Assembly: GCA_029964075.1 (NCBI GenBank)
Contig: CM057148.1
Location: forward strand, 30,249,916-30,313,915
DNA: 64,000 bases
DNA from: Patiria pectinifera
Lineage: Eukaryota > Echinodermata > Asteroidea > Valvatida > Asterinidae
Direction of reading: 5' to 3'
Made by a program: the position numbers and the translations under genes. Below the pieces are notes generated by a model. It made no database searches. It saw only the letters and a program-made list of their open reading frames with translations, and was not told the DNA's origin. Below are positions 44,826-57,109 of the stretch, piece after piece. How positions within the stretch are numbered: position 1 is the stretch's first letter; each line of letters starts with the position of its first letter.

Positions 44826-47800
44826 GTAGGAATAGAAACATTGATGAACAATACACAACTCTTATCATTAAGCATTTAATGAGCCGAAGAGGCAAATATA
44901 TATTTATTTTACATTTCGGTAAAGTCATTGGCCGTAATACACATGCGTGAAAAAAAAAATCACGTGAACGAATAAACATGTCACACGATTCTGGAGCATG
45001 GAGTCGCCTTTTCTTCTCATTCGTGCCCCTGGAGGATTTTTTTTCCTAAACGGGAAGTTAAGTCCGAGAACCATTCCCTCCCAACTGACGCATGTGCATT
45101 ACGGTCATTGACTTTACTTGGTTGCAGAAAGAAAAAAAAAATATTGCGCCCAGGAGAATTTCAAAAATTGAAAAAGAAAGTTACCGTAGGTTTTCCCGGA
45201 TATTTTGAAACATTTTACGTTCGAATTCACCGATTCTTATATTCAAATTCGTCCAGCAACATCGATCGAGTGTTCAATTTCACCTTTTTCAAAGTTTTAA
45301 ATGTAGTCCAAACAAATTCAAGCAATGAACACACATTTTTTTCGTCGCAGAGTATTTGATTTCGTCCCGTCTACGCCGAATCTTGTTAGTCAGAAATCAA
45401 ATTCGTTCAATTTCACACAATTTAAACATAATTGTGTTCATTTTCGTCATACTTCATAGCGATATCTTCAAAAGCATTATGGAGGAATTTGAAATATCGT
45501 TCCATGAGATTTTAATAATATAAGTATAGGTTTTCCCGCCCAACTTCGTAAACTTAGCATCTGAATTAACGATAGGTTCATTCATTTTAGGACGAAATTG
45601 ATTGACGAACTAGATCTCCATTCAAAGAACAAACAGGATCATTCAATTTAACTTCATGAGCACACGATTGCACACAATTGTAAAACATAATTGAAGAGTC
45701 AGCTTTCAATTTGGAAAAAACATGCAAATAGCGTTCAAATTCGCGCGGACTCTCCGCGGTAAGCGTTTTTGGCTTTCAATTTCGTGAATAGGCAAGCATT
45801 TGTGACATTTGTGCAATGATTTCCATTTCTGATACGTAATTTGTTTCGTTTTAAAATCATGAAAAGAACGAACAACACCTGTATTATAAGTAAAATGAAA
45901 TAAAACAGCCGAAAGTATATATTTATAACAGAAAGGATTAATACATAAAAAAAAAGTGGGGGCATGCACAAAGGAGAAATGAATCAAAAATGGAGAGACA
46001 AAGAAGTACTTGCAAAATGTGATAAATAAAGAAATAAAGCCATTGCGAACAACTTCCGAATAATTTTAATTGGCACATCACACCTAAATCATGCACGTGT
46101 GAGTATGTAAACACCGGCACTAAGGACAAAAGGGTTAATTATATAGGGCACAAACAAAGGGTCCACGATTGACCGATAGTCAACGATTGAAATTCGAGTA
46201 CAAACAAAGAAATGAGGATTAGGGACAATAAGGGGTCCATGATTGCCGGTGTTTACAAAGATGTGCGTTTGTTATGGTGTAAATCGAGGACACACATGTG
46301 CAACATCATGAATGAATCGAGGACAGGAACCAAATCGGGAACTCTTCGTTTAGAAAACGTATACAAAACCAATGAGAGCTGTTGCAAAGAAGTTATAAAC
46401 AAAGGAAAATGAAAGAGGAACAATAGAAAATCCTCGATTTACATCAAAAACAAACGTGGCCTTTGTGTCGTTGAGTTTGTTTCTGCGTTCAATAGTGGAC
46501 GTTGAACAATAGAGGACAATAGGGTCCCAAATTCCCGAAGGTCCCTAATTTTGCGATGTATACAAAACGTGTGGGGGGTCTTCCTCAAAACAAAAGAGGG
46601 ACAATAGGAGTCCCCGATTGCAGGCAAATACACACTTGCGTGGGTTGGTTATCCATTCAGACTGAAGAATTGGGACAAAGGGGTGCGTGCGATTTCAATA
46701 GGACCGAGGACCTGGGCCCAGGTCCTTGGGAGAATTCGTGTACAAACCTTATGGGAGCTGTTGAGAAACCCCACAAGGAATGCCAACCGACTTCCGGGGT
46801 ATCGTTTTGGTACCCCACAAGTTTTCACAGGAAATAGAAATATGGATTTTACTCAAAACTAGGAATTCTAAATAATGATAATAATAATAAACCATTCTTA
46901 TAAAGCGCATTTGACACGGGGTCCCAATGCGCTGAACAATTATCAGAGGAAAACACTAACATTATATATCATTTGCAGTGAACAGATGGATTTTAAGATT
47001 AGCTTTGAAAATGTCCAGGGTTGGGGCTTTCTTGATGTGATTGGGTAGTTTGTTCCAGAGGGTTGGGGCTGCAGATGAAAACGCTTGCTGACCGTATGAC
47101 ACTGTAAATATGTACAGTTCTCTTGTCCAACTTGTCTTTCATTTTAAAAGTGTCTTTGAACGGTGGAAACACCAACGGTTGCAGGAAATTTTAAAATGGC
47201 AGCCATCTTGAAAACAAATTAAAAATAAAGAGCCCCTCTTCCTCCTTTTTTTCAAAAATCCGGCGAGAAACATGTTTTTTCTTTATTAAAACAAGGAATT
47301 CTCAATTCTCAATACACCAAAAAAATAACAATACAACAAAAGTTGACAATGGAATCTTTCATCTAATAAGCGCACTCATCTGTTTCTGAAAATTTGAGTA
47401 AGTAATTAACCAGCTGGGGCAACCCAACTATGACAGGTTATCCTAGTACGCAAATAAACAAATTTAAAAAAATGATTCGGAATAGCTAAAACGTTTGTGT
47501 ACCAAGCGGGAAAAGAAGTAACCCTCAAATTCAATGATATATTTTAAAGATATGGTATAGCGAGAACGTAGAAAAAACAATTTGAATCTTTCATTTTCAC
47601 GACTTTAAAGCTCGGAACTTAAAGGCCTTTTCCTCAGCATTTCAATTCGTATACATGTACATAAATGTGAACTTTAAAAAGCCAATACATGTCTGCGTAA
47701 TTTACGGTTGGAGTGCAACAAATAGTATTGTAAGAACAATTACATTCTCTTTTATAATACCTCTTCTGCCCTAACTGCGCTTGAACGTACACAGCTATGC

Positions 47801-50800
47801 AGAGATTAAACACTCTTCCAAAATGAGCCAAAAATGGACTGTGGTGGAGTCGGCAAATTAGCTGTTTATTGGAGTGGTGTGAAACTGCAATTTACATCGT
47901 ACAGAACACATTTTGAGTTTAAACAATACACTACAGAAGATGAATGAAGTTTTCATTAGTGTGAGGCGATTACTAAATTAATTGACCACTAATGAAAGAG
48001 ACGAAAATACTAAGGAAATGGCCCAAGGACTAAGACAAGTCTACCCCAAGAATCCAAATTCTGAGAATAAAACTGGCTAAAAATACCCCCTTAAATAACA
48101 GAGAAATTACAAAAGAGATCTCACACATGTAAATGTAGACGAATATGACATGTAAGCGGAATGATCGAGACGGAAAAACCATGCCCTCAAAATGTCCACA
48201 AAAACCCTATCAAAATGTACATGAGTCCAAATAAACGACACTAACTTACGAAATAGCCCCCCAAACCCCACAAAACAGTGATCAAACTAGTAAAGCTTAT
48301 ACATTACATGATCAGAGAAACATTACTTACAGATTGTGCTGATTAAGGGGATTGAATTACTGGTAAAAACTGTCGAAATTACTGATTTCCTAGAGTACAA
48401 CTGTGATGAAAAAGGCCAAAAAAAAAAAAGAATAGTTCTGCTTCCGGTTACCTAACCGATCCTATTTTTGGGGGCAGCGACCCTAAAAATTTGTATCGGC
48501 AATTCTAAAAAAAAATAAATGATTGAATAAATAAAAATAAATTCTTGTTGTCTTTTCTGTCTTCACAAAATACCACCCAACAACCCTTTTGCGTCAAAAA
48601 AATGCTTGTATTTATTTGTTCGCTTACTTACAAAACTTACTTACAGTTTACTTTCAAAAGAAACCTCCGTTATTTTTTTTACAAATTCGCTTCGCAATAT
48701 AACTACTTCGCAATTCGATGTCGCGGTGACTATAATCACGTGCGAATGGAGATCAGTGCGTATAGCTCAATGCGACAACGACTGGTTCCCGCCGCACCGA
48801 TGAAAATGATGGAAAATGCGGTAACCAGTCCATAGCTATGCGAACGATATCGCTAGCAGTGCAGGCCGATTGAACTGGTCGGATTCGACATTGTAAAAAC
48901 GTCAAGAAAAAAACACTGATGGAGAAAAAACATTTTTGCAAGTTAATTCACAGAATTGATCTAGCTTGTATGTGTATGTATTTTCCGTGTTTAAGAGTGC
49001 ATTTGGAGTGATACTTGCCGCGTGTTTCCCAAAATTGTTGACCGTGAAAACGAGGTCATCAGCGGCCATGCGTAGAAGCTAAAAGTGAGTAAATTTATAG
49101 ATGATTTTAAGGGATATTGTGTGTGTGTGGGGGGGGGGGGTTGTAATGGATCAATAATTGTAATGGATAAATAACATGGGTTTCATCACATGTTGTTTAA
49201 TGGGTACATGTACGTACATTTTATTGATCTGTTTACTAAGGATTATGCCCTCATATTTAATCATTATTGCTGGTTAAACTAGTGTAGTTTGGGGTTTATA
49301 ATAGCTTATCTAATCCCTCAGTTTGTTAGATAGTTTAGTTGATACTGGGGGAAATTATTACATGAATCTTAATCCATTTTCATATGTTTTTCATGTCACC
49401 TCAATGTAGGCTCCACTGTTCATTATTGTATTAATTTGTTTTTTTTTTGTAGAACCACGGCCTGCCACACGGCTTACACAACCTCCATTGCAGTTCACGG
49501 CTACCAAAAAGTCTTCATCAGTAAATAAACCTAATTAGCTCAGCTCCTATCTTCATCATTGTAATTTGAGAACAATCAGTAATTAAAGGAGAGCAAATCA
49601 ACCAATCATAGACTCGTCACCAGTCTCCTGTTCTGCCCTTTCTTTCACCTATCGTTTAAGTTAATTGTCCTTTTGGGGCTTTTACAACTGATATACTAAC
49701 CAACGGTTCACAAACCAATAATGTCACACAAATTGACAGCTACTGTATCACTAACCGATAGTGTAGTGCAATTTGAATCCGATAATATCGATCACACGAT
49801 TCTAGCAATTCTATAACTTACCTCATAGCTTTAACTTCTCTAAAAGAAGAAAACTGTCCACCTTTAATTCATACTCTTTTTTTATGTTTATATCAGCGTG
49901 AACAAAAAATATACATTTAAAAGAAAATTGAATTATATGACAGCTTGGGTCTAGGCCTACTTGTTAAAAGGAGAGCCTCTCCTAACCCAAGCAACTCCCA
50001 AACCTCCCCAGAGTTTACCCATGATAATGCTAAATTCCCGAGTGTAAAGTCTTGATGATGTCATCAAAACGCATTTCTTTTACATGGCATAGAAGGTTTG
50101 TTTGAAACTTAGGTAGGTAGGTAGGATGTCATTTTTGAAGTGGATTCTTATGATCTTAATGACGTCTTTAATTGATTTATATTTTATTCTACTAACAAAA
50201 TATGACATCAAATGCAATCAAAATTTTCTTCGTAAGTTTTAAATCTTGAAAATGAATATGACTCCTGCAAACTGCATTTTGACAGGTGTACCTGAATTAA
50301 ACAGATCTAAAATAATCCATGCGGCCTGCCGTTGCAAACTTCACCAGTTCTTATTATAAGATGTGATTTTGCGTCGGGGTGATATAAATCAAAATAGGTT
50401 TTGCCCTTCACCGTCGGTTCACCAGTTCTTCTCAAGTTCTTTTTAAGATTTCAGTTCAATCAATGTGCATATTTAAAATCCCAAATGTATAGCTAGATAA
50501 CTATGGAACTCGCTTTATCATCTCAGTCAAGAAACTTTGTCCGTACAGGAAATTGAGCATCAAAATGACTGCCCTTAAAAAAAATAATAACTGGTAATAC
50601 GGAAAAGCACTTCGTTCTTTTCATCGAACAGACATTTTGCGCTACTTTTTTTTGAGATTTTAAGCAATTAGGATAAGATGCCATTAGGGGTTATCCCTTC
50701 TGAAGAGATGAAATGCTCGTTTCCGTCTTCATTATGATGATGAAACAAAGTCAAAACCTCCCTTTTTAAACGCTTTATGATTGGGAACGACGAACTTCCA

Positions 50801-52016
50801 TTGTTTTTAATGGCCCTATAAATAGACCATTGTTCATTGCCAATTTCCAGTTTTTAAGGTCCCTTAAAAAAAAAATAGCAAGCATCTGAGCGAGTTCACT
50901 CTTCGAAATGATAAATTTCGAAGCGCCACGACCGTAGTTTTGTTTTGTTTTTGCAGTTACATTGCTGGTGTTTATTAGGGAGAGTGTAAGAGGCTAGGGT
51001 TACGGTTTTGTTAGGGTTAGAAGAAGGTTATAGCTAGAGGAAATTTTGATCAGATAGGGATTATTCCCGTTATTACATCTCCACAATGTCTTGGTGAGTA
51101 AAAATGAGATTCTCGGTCTAAATAGGATTAATTTTTCCCAAACTTTCAGTCCCATAACTTCGAGATCCCAGTGTCAAAATAACACAATAACACAAGAAAA
51201 AATATGATGAAAAAGGTTGAAAACTAATTCAGGCTCAGCAAGAAAAACAAAGTCGTGCCACACAACTGATATTGTCATTACATTTAAAATAATGTTTTAT
51301 TACTCCGTCTTTGTTTCGTCTAAAATGTCATACTCCAGGGTTGCATAAAGATCAGACCAAGGCCATCTCCCATATGATTAGTTTTGCCTGGATCCAACAA
51401 CAAGGCGTGCAAAGTATATACATGTACTGCTTTATCAAAATGCCATCTTATGATCCTTTCCTCCTCCTTTTTAGCTATATACAAACAATAGGCTGTTGTT
51501 GTTGCGGGTGGTGGTTGGGGGGAGGCAAAAAACATATATGAATTCAAACTTATTTCGCATGAGTACTTACCAAGTACATGGTATTCTTGGCATGTTTAAA
51601 CCTTTATCGGCTTGAAATTGTTTTGTTGAGCCTCTAGCCATCTATTAAGACACCCTGAGATGATAATGTTCACCAAAATACTTACTGAAGGGATTGTGTT
51701 AGACCACAACACTCATTCACTATCATACTGGGAAGTAATTACATGTGTTAAATGGAAATATGGCGCCTCGCTGCGTTAAAAAAAACCAAGCCCACCCCAC
51801 TCTAACATATACAGAACAAGAAAATAAGAGCAAATCCTCTCCTCCAAACAAACTGCAGATTCTGCATCTGCCAACGTAACCAATGCAGAGAAAGGAGATA
51901 GGCGTATAGGCCTATGCACCTCTATCGACTTCATTGACAAGTGTATACATAAACTTGGCCTTATTTTCAAATTGACTCAAGCTAACTTGGCTCTTTTTTT
52001 TTCAATTCGTTAACAG
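44826..52016 (+). other. Long first intron(s) of the PAN-FA gene
   Basis: About 7.2 kb separate exon 1 from the first FA exon. Within it are dispersed repeats (46120-46650), a TAA microsatellite with an interspersed repeat (46875-47110), a GT/G run (49115-49140) and the possible linker exon (49453-49520). 51390-52016 is new sequence beyond the end of the left contig. I see no further exon. Confidence 0.55.
49453..49520 (+). CDS. Possible Thr/Pro-rich linker exon, right allele
   Basis: It follows a T-run and GTAG acceptor and reads TRLTQPPLQFTATKKSSS before GTAAAT. Its 68-base length would end in phase 0, whereas the next exon needs phase 1, so it is either misread by a base or not used. The acceptor, donor and reading quality are similar in the left allele (25908). 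Confidence 0.38.
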
Positions 52017-52178
52017 TTTGCAAAAGCACCTACCAACTCAAGTCCCGTCAGAACCTGTTCGCGTTTCCTACTTTTAATGGTAATGAGTTCGTATTGGACT
52101 TCGCCGTTCAGGCCGATCAAGCCGCAAAGATCGTCTTGTCAACGGATGGCACGGCTGGAGGCATCAAGTACCACCTCG
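52017..52178 (+). CDS. PAN-FA gene exon: first half of Methyltransf_FA domain
   Basis: After TTCGTTAACAG the 162-base exon reads CKSTYQLKSRQNLFAFPTF and DFAVQADQAAKIVLSTDGTA with GGIKYHLG, and ends before GTGAGG. The pattern of a beta-rich start with F.V.A...A.I.LST is that of the farnesoic-acid O-methyltransferase-like domain, as found in many extracellular invertebrate proteins. The exon is phase 1 at both ends (54 codons), so it joins smoothly to the PAN exon (phase 1) and to the next exon. The acceptor has a run of ten pyrimidines shortly upstream. Confidence 0.82.
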
Positions 52179-52329
52179 GTGAGGAAGAATTTGCACGTTT
52201 GTAATGAATTTACACGATTACTAAACGCCAAGTAGAGCTGGGTTTGAACTTGTTGCAAAAAACAAAACTTAACGTGCCTTGCCGAGTAGGTTCCCTTCCT
52301 GTCCGGCCGGGTCCCGATGGCTTTAACTG

Positions 52330-53180
52330 CCTGCAGTTCAATTCATTTTAATTCAATTCAAAACTCACATTTATTTCCATACCAAAAAAAAATGATAAAT
52401 ACAATCATAGAATACGCGATTAAGTACATTTAACAAATACAGTTTGTATAAAAGATGACAATCTTCTGGGAGCCTAGGCTTGTGGTGAGATGCATTTGAA
52501 GGACACACACAAAACAGAAACAAAAGCGAGTACACACGGGGACAGTTGGACCGCACTGAGACGGAGCCTAGGCATGAAAATTATAAACTAGAACTGAACG
52601 TAAATGTGGAAAGAGAGAACAAACAAATGCTGAAAAACCAAATGAAAAGCAAGCTACGTTACATATTTAGAGATGAGAGCTCTTTTATAGGCGTGTTTGA
52701 AGCAACCCACAGATAAAAGAAATGTTATAGGTTCGTCAATGGCATTCAAGAGACGAGGCACGCAGAAACAAAGTGTATTTAGTGAGTACGGTGTGCGTGT
52801 GTAGGATACATAAAAATGTGATTTGTTACGCGAACTGGTTGGATACCCATGAGTGTCACAAACTGTATTAAAGAAAGAAGAAAAAGGAGAAGGGTAAAAC
52901 AGTTTTAGTACATTTTTATATGAAGAGGCCCATATGAAGCTTGTATATTTCTGGAAGTGTTAAAGTATGCAACTGATAGAAAAGGGGTGGAGTGTGCTCA
53001 CGGGGATGTGACGATGTGCAAATCCTAAAAGGTCTTTTTTGAGTGATGATTAGTGAATGGAGTTTGTTATGATAGAAGCTCAGGCCCATACAATATTACA
53101 AGAGTAAATCGTTTCAGATATGGAAGAATTAGAGAGTTATAAAGTAAGATAAATGCTTTAGGAGAAAAAAAGCGCGAAAT
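52330..53180 (-). pseudogene. LINE 3' end with RT C-terminal remnant
   Basis: A minus-strand frame near 52700-52830 reads NTLCFCVPRLLNAIDEPITF and FKHAYKRALISKYV. This is a decayed form of the GP.LWN...S...FK..LK..LL signature at the end of non-LTR ORF2 proteins. AATTC repeats at 52335-52365 would be the 3' tail. It appears related to the fragment at 7265-7450. Confidence 0.55.
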
Positions 53181-53309
53181 TTAGACATGACCCCCGTTTT
53201 TTGTGATGAGAAGATTTGCTTCTTATCAACACTAAGTGACGTCCATCACTCAAAATTCTGCACCACTAAGTGGGAAGCATTAAGAAAGCGGACGCAGCGC
53301 GTTGTTGGT

Positions 53310-53590
53310 GTGAATGAGTGGATGGCCCAGTGGATCGGGTCAATTAACTGTGGGTAGGGAAGATTAACCTATGGATAGGGTGGATAAATCTGTAGATTGG
53401 GCTGATTAAATTGGGGATTGGGTGGATGACCTTGGGGATCGGGTGGATAACCTTTGGTTTGGGCGCTTTAACAGTGGATATCGGGTGGATAAACCTGTCG
53501 ATTAACCGGCGGATTATACGGTGGATTTGAGTGGCTGATTAGGGCGGTGTAGCCAAGGATTTGGGTGAAAGATAGATTTGGGTGACTGAC
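53310..53590 (+). repeat. Degenerate minisatellite, GGTGGATAAACCTGTGGATTG-like unit
   Basis: About ten divergent copies of a 22-28 bp unit built on GGGTGGAT and GATTGGG occur in the FA-gene intron. Divergence suggests an old, inactive array. Confidence 0.7.
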
Positions 53591-54220
53591 CGATTGCTTA
53601 AAAGAAAACTATACCGCAAATCAGATACATAATGGACATTAAAGCTGACACAAGATATTAGTGGGGTTGATTCTCACTTGCTCTGCCTTTTATATGCCTT
53701 TTATATGCAAACACAATCCCTATACCTCAATTTGCAATAATGCACATCATTTCCCAAACTGCAGAGAATGGTTGCTGAAGTGGTTGATAATAATTACGTA
53801 TGGCTAATACTTCGACATTTTCAAGCAATATATAGATTACTTTAAATGTATAGTATTTCCGCTTAGGTAACATTTCTAAAATCTCAAATGACATCCATGG
53901 AGCAAACTTGTTTATTATTTGATGTCAGGTCGGAGCACGTAGTATAAGAGGCATAGTATTGTCGCGTCAGCGCAACAAGGTCTTAAACTCGATTCTCAAA
54001 GTCGTATCTCGCGCAAACATGCTCTGTGCAACATTAACAACATCGTATCTCGACGTCAATTGACCTTGAGTGTACATCCGGGTTATTTTAAGCGCGATGA
54101 GACCTTTAGACATTCTAAAACTCTTGCGTTGATGCTATTTTAAGAGATACGGCTTTGCTGCATGACACGACGATACGTAAGTTTCATTGATCTATTGTTA
54201 TGTGCATTCTGCATTCACAG

Positions 54221-54495
54221 TTCTTGGGCAGACCGGTAATACCAGGACCACCATCCGAAGATGCTTTTCGTGCTACCTTCTGAAACGTGTATCGACCCCG
54301 GGGGTGTTGAGCGCGGACAAGATGCGACGCTTCTGGTTGCGGTACGACCACGGCACCTTTGCCCTAGGCAAGTACCAGCAGTCAGCGTTCTTCGAATGGA
54401 CCGACCCAACACCCCAAGACATACCCATGAGGTTCTTTGGCTTTGCTAGCTATAGTACGCCCCAAATCTGGGCAGCCTATCATACATGCAACTGA
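54221..54495 (+). CDS. PAN-FA gene last exon: second half of Methyltransf_FA domain
   Basis: After GCATTCACAG the exon reads VLGQTGNTRTTIRRC, LSADKMRRFWLRYDHGTFAL, SAFFEWTDPTPQDIPMRFFG and YHTCN, then TGA at 54493-54495. GNT(R)..IR, FW..YD.G...LG and the F.W.DP.P....GF segments are the diagnostic later motifs of this domain. With the exon at 52017 it makes a whole domain of about 145 residues. With exon 1 the protein would be roughly 255 residues, or about 22 more if the linker exon is used. No AATAAA is obvious within the next 200 bp. Confidence 0.85.
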
Positions 54496-54859
54496 TGCCC
54501 ACATCCCGGGGAGATTAAGTGGTCTATTTAAGGTGGTAAAGCTTCAGCTGTTGTCAACATGCTGTTTTTAAACGAACGAACGCACATACTTTCATGTTTT
54601 CGTTCGATTCTAGCGTCCTTTAGTGTCCCTTGGTGTCGGATTGCTCCAGTTTCTTCAGCAAAAAATATCGCATGCTCCTGACAAGTAGAAAACCATAATT
54701 TTGTTTTAAATAATTTTAGAAAATGTTTCATTAATTTCACCATGGTCACTTATTGGCCAAATATACTCATGTGCAATATTTTTTTCTGTGTGTTTTCTCG
54801 GCATATGTAGTTGAAAGATTGTACCTAACTCTCATGAGGTGATCTCTGTCTTGAATATT

Positions 54860-55320
54860 GATGCTTTGCCAATTTATAAATGTCGTTTGTTGTATACATG
54901 TATACATAAATGCACATGTACATGTCATTCGGGGCTATTGTTTTTCCTGTCAGACGACCCTTCTCAGAACCTAAAAAAATCCGTAATACAACTATTAAAA
55001 TTGGAATGGCCTTATCAACAAAAGAAATTCAAGTTTGGGGGACAACGTTAAAAACGAAGATGTTTTTCCCCACAAAGTGGATATAGCGCCCTCTAAAGGT
55101 ACCTGTATATGGCAGGGATTGCTTGCTTTAAAATATATTGACCATGTTTTTGACAGTTTTTGACTGAAATAACATTAAAAAGACCCTTCTGTGCCAACCA
55201 AAGCAAATTCAAATAATCTCGTATTTTAGATTATTTACAGTGCCATTTTTTGTTCGCTCGTACCCCCGCCCTACAAGCAGGACGCTGGGATACTCTGATG
55301 AATGCACGCTCTGATTGGTT
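54860..55320 (+). repeat. Downstream flank of the FA gene, duplicated at 59310-59810
   Basis: Words such as GCTTTGCCAATTTATAAATG, ATACATGTATACATAAATGC, TTTTTCCTGTCAGACGACCC and GTGGATATAGCGCCCTCTAA recur in the same order at 59310. It marks the end of one tandem unit. Confidence 0.85.
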
Positions 55321-55799
55321 TGATTTTGCGTGACCAGTGACCTACGCGTCATCAAGGTCATTATCTACAGGGTTTGAAACGGCCGTTAAGACTGAATCAT
55401 TACTCTTTTATTCCAGTTTAGAGATGTTTTTTTCTCGTCGAAAAAGCGTAATAACGTAGGACATTCTGTAAAACTGATCTGTGTTGAAAATTTACAATTC
55501 CCGCTACTCGCTCAGGCTCCGTTTCGAATCACGAACTGTCGGATTGCATTATGCGACGTTCAGAATTTTGTCCACATGGTCCGCAATGAAACAGATATCA
55601 TATCCGGTATGGAATGCGCGCAATTCTATGAACAGTTTCGGATAGCATTTGAGCACATTGTCCAAATGCGGTCTTGAACAGCTGCAGCCAGATGCTTTAA
55701 TGATAGGTCATAGGCCATTTCCTTCACAAGATTCTGTGAAGTTCATCAGAGCATCCCAGCGTCCTGTTTGCAGGGGGGGGGGGGTAACGAGCGAACATT
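55248..55799. mobile_element. Inverted-repeat element of 0.55 kb
   Basis: TGTTCGCTCGT...CAGGACGCTGGGAT...CTCTGATGA at 55248-55303 is mirrored as TCATCAGAG...ATCCCAGCGTCCTG...ACGAGCGAACA at 55747-55799. Arms are about 45-50 bp and the interior has no coding frame. A single arm recurs at 59755-59830, partly duplicated. Confidence 0.65.
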
Positions 55800-56529
55800 T
55801 GTTGGTGCTTCCAGAAAGAAAAAACATTTTCTTGCCATTTTTTTTATAAGAAGCCCATGTATATGAAAATTGAAATGGAGCACAAAGTACCTCTTTCCTG
55901 TTATTTATTAAATGGGTTAAGTAAACAATTAATTAACACAATGCTCAAATTAAAGATTTGAACATTATAACAGTTGACCTATTCACATTGGTCGAGAGCC
56001 CGTCACGTGGCCGGCATTGAACAGATGATAAAGACCGGCTGGTTGGTCACAAACACTTGTTTAGTGTTACATTAAATTGGGACTCCCATGAAATCCAGTG
56101 CCTTTAATCGTTTTGTTGGTTTGACTTTCACAATCCTCATGTGGGCATGCGCACTACTACCTGTGAAACAGTATTTCAATATTAGTACATCTCATAAATA
56201 TTCATGATCAAATTTGGGCATGTCATTGGCTGATTCCACCCCTCGTTCGGGAAGTAAGCATGATACGCGCCCATGTGAAAGTCCGTATAATTACACTGCA
56301 GTAAATGTACATTAAAGAGTGTTGGGACCAGACTATTTCATTGAGTAACAAAGAGCTTGAATAAATTGTGCTGAATAAAGATACAAAAAAACTACGTAGG
56401 CCGTTGTCGACTTGGCAGTTAAGCTTATTTTAGGCCTGTCCTCGAAAAGATAAGCTCCCGCTTATTCTCAATAAGATTGAGTGCTTCTCACCTCCGGTAA
56501 TCGCTAAATCGAAATGCGTGCATCACATA

Positions 56530-56545
56530 TGGCAACAAAAGATGC
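56530..56545. promoter_or_regulatory. GCGCATGCG site upstream of the paralogous PAN gene
   Basis: ATGCGCATGCGG about 245 bp before the start, in the position equivalent to the sites near 20690 and 44240, stands out as a conserved word in a diverged flank. Confidence 0.4.
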
Positions 56546-56781
56546 GCATGCGGTGGAAATCAGCTGATGGGGTTACAACAAGCCGCGGGCTGTTAGTGGA
56601 TTGTCATTGTGTTCAGCAGTTTCGTTGAACGAAACACATTCTGGTTGATATGAAATTTACACGCACTCTTGTCAACGACCCGTTCAGATTGATTACGATT
56701 GAACAATCTCTTTAAATAACTTGTTTTCAACCAAAGAAGACAGATTCATTACCTCCTGTGTACAAACAGTGCTACATTATA

Positions 56782-57109
56782 ATGAAAGCGTTACACGTTA
56801 TTCTTATCACCAATATTTTCTGTGCTGATTTCTCTATATCAAATGGATCCCCACCAGTCAAATATTCGAGCAATTTCGAAGTAGTCGGACACGGCAATGA
56901 CAAGACGGTACCGCGCGTGCAACGCGTAATTGCCTCCTCGGTAGCGGGATCCGAGCATCGTTGCGCCGTGAAATGCTTGAAGAACGATCGCTGCTGGCAG
57001 TTCTGCTATGTGTCAACCACCGGCCAATGTGTGCTGCAGGATGCCTCCTTAGCCCCAAAGTCTGGAGGGCCGTCCAAAGTCGACAACTGCATTTATTTCT
57101 CGAGAAAAG
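56782..57109 (+). CDS. Paralogous PAN/Apple exon, FA exons lost downstream
   Basis: This exon matches those at 20945 and 44498 with scattered substitutions but the same length (328 bases), same start (MKALHVILI), all PAN Cys residues (EHRCAVKCLKNDRCWQFC, GQCVLQD, VDNCIYF) and the same phase-1 donor (AAAAG before GTAAGGAT). Conservation of frame argues that it was, or still is, coding. The flanks are also duplicated. Following the intron, homology leads to the sequence just before the first FA exon (59220-59300) and then jumps to sequence after the last FA exon (59310). A transcript from here therefore lacks the FA domain unless it splices to something further right. It may encode a PAN-only protein or be a dying duplicate. 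Confidence 0.75.

Larger units (their letters stand above)
28411..51389. other. Right allelic copy of the duplicated locus
   Basis: It is collinear with 7708-27910 at very high identity, with scattered single-base differences and many homopolymer length changes. It is 2.8 kb longer, almost all explained by insertions at 31620-33082 (1463 bp), 35807-36104 (about 0.3 kb) and 41716-42777 (1062 bp). Confidence 0.93.
52179..54220 (+). other. Intron between the two FA exons
   Basis: It contains a LINE remnant (52330-53180, minus), a degenerate GGTGGAT minisatellite (53310-53590) and otherwise AT-rich sequence. No extra exon is seen. Confidence 0.6.

Noticed and set aside
54215..54412. Arg-rich frame antisense to the last FA exon
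   Set aside because: It is a shadow of the well-supported plus-strand domain.
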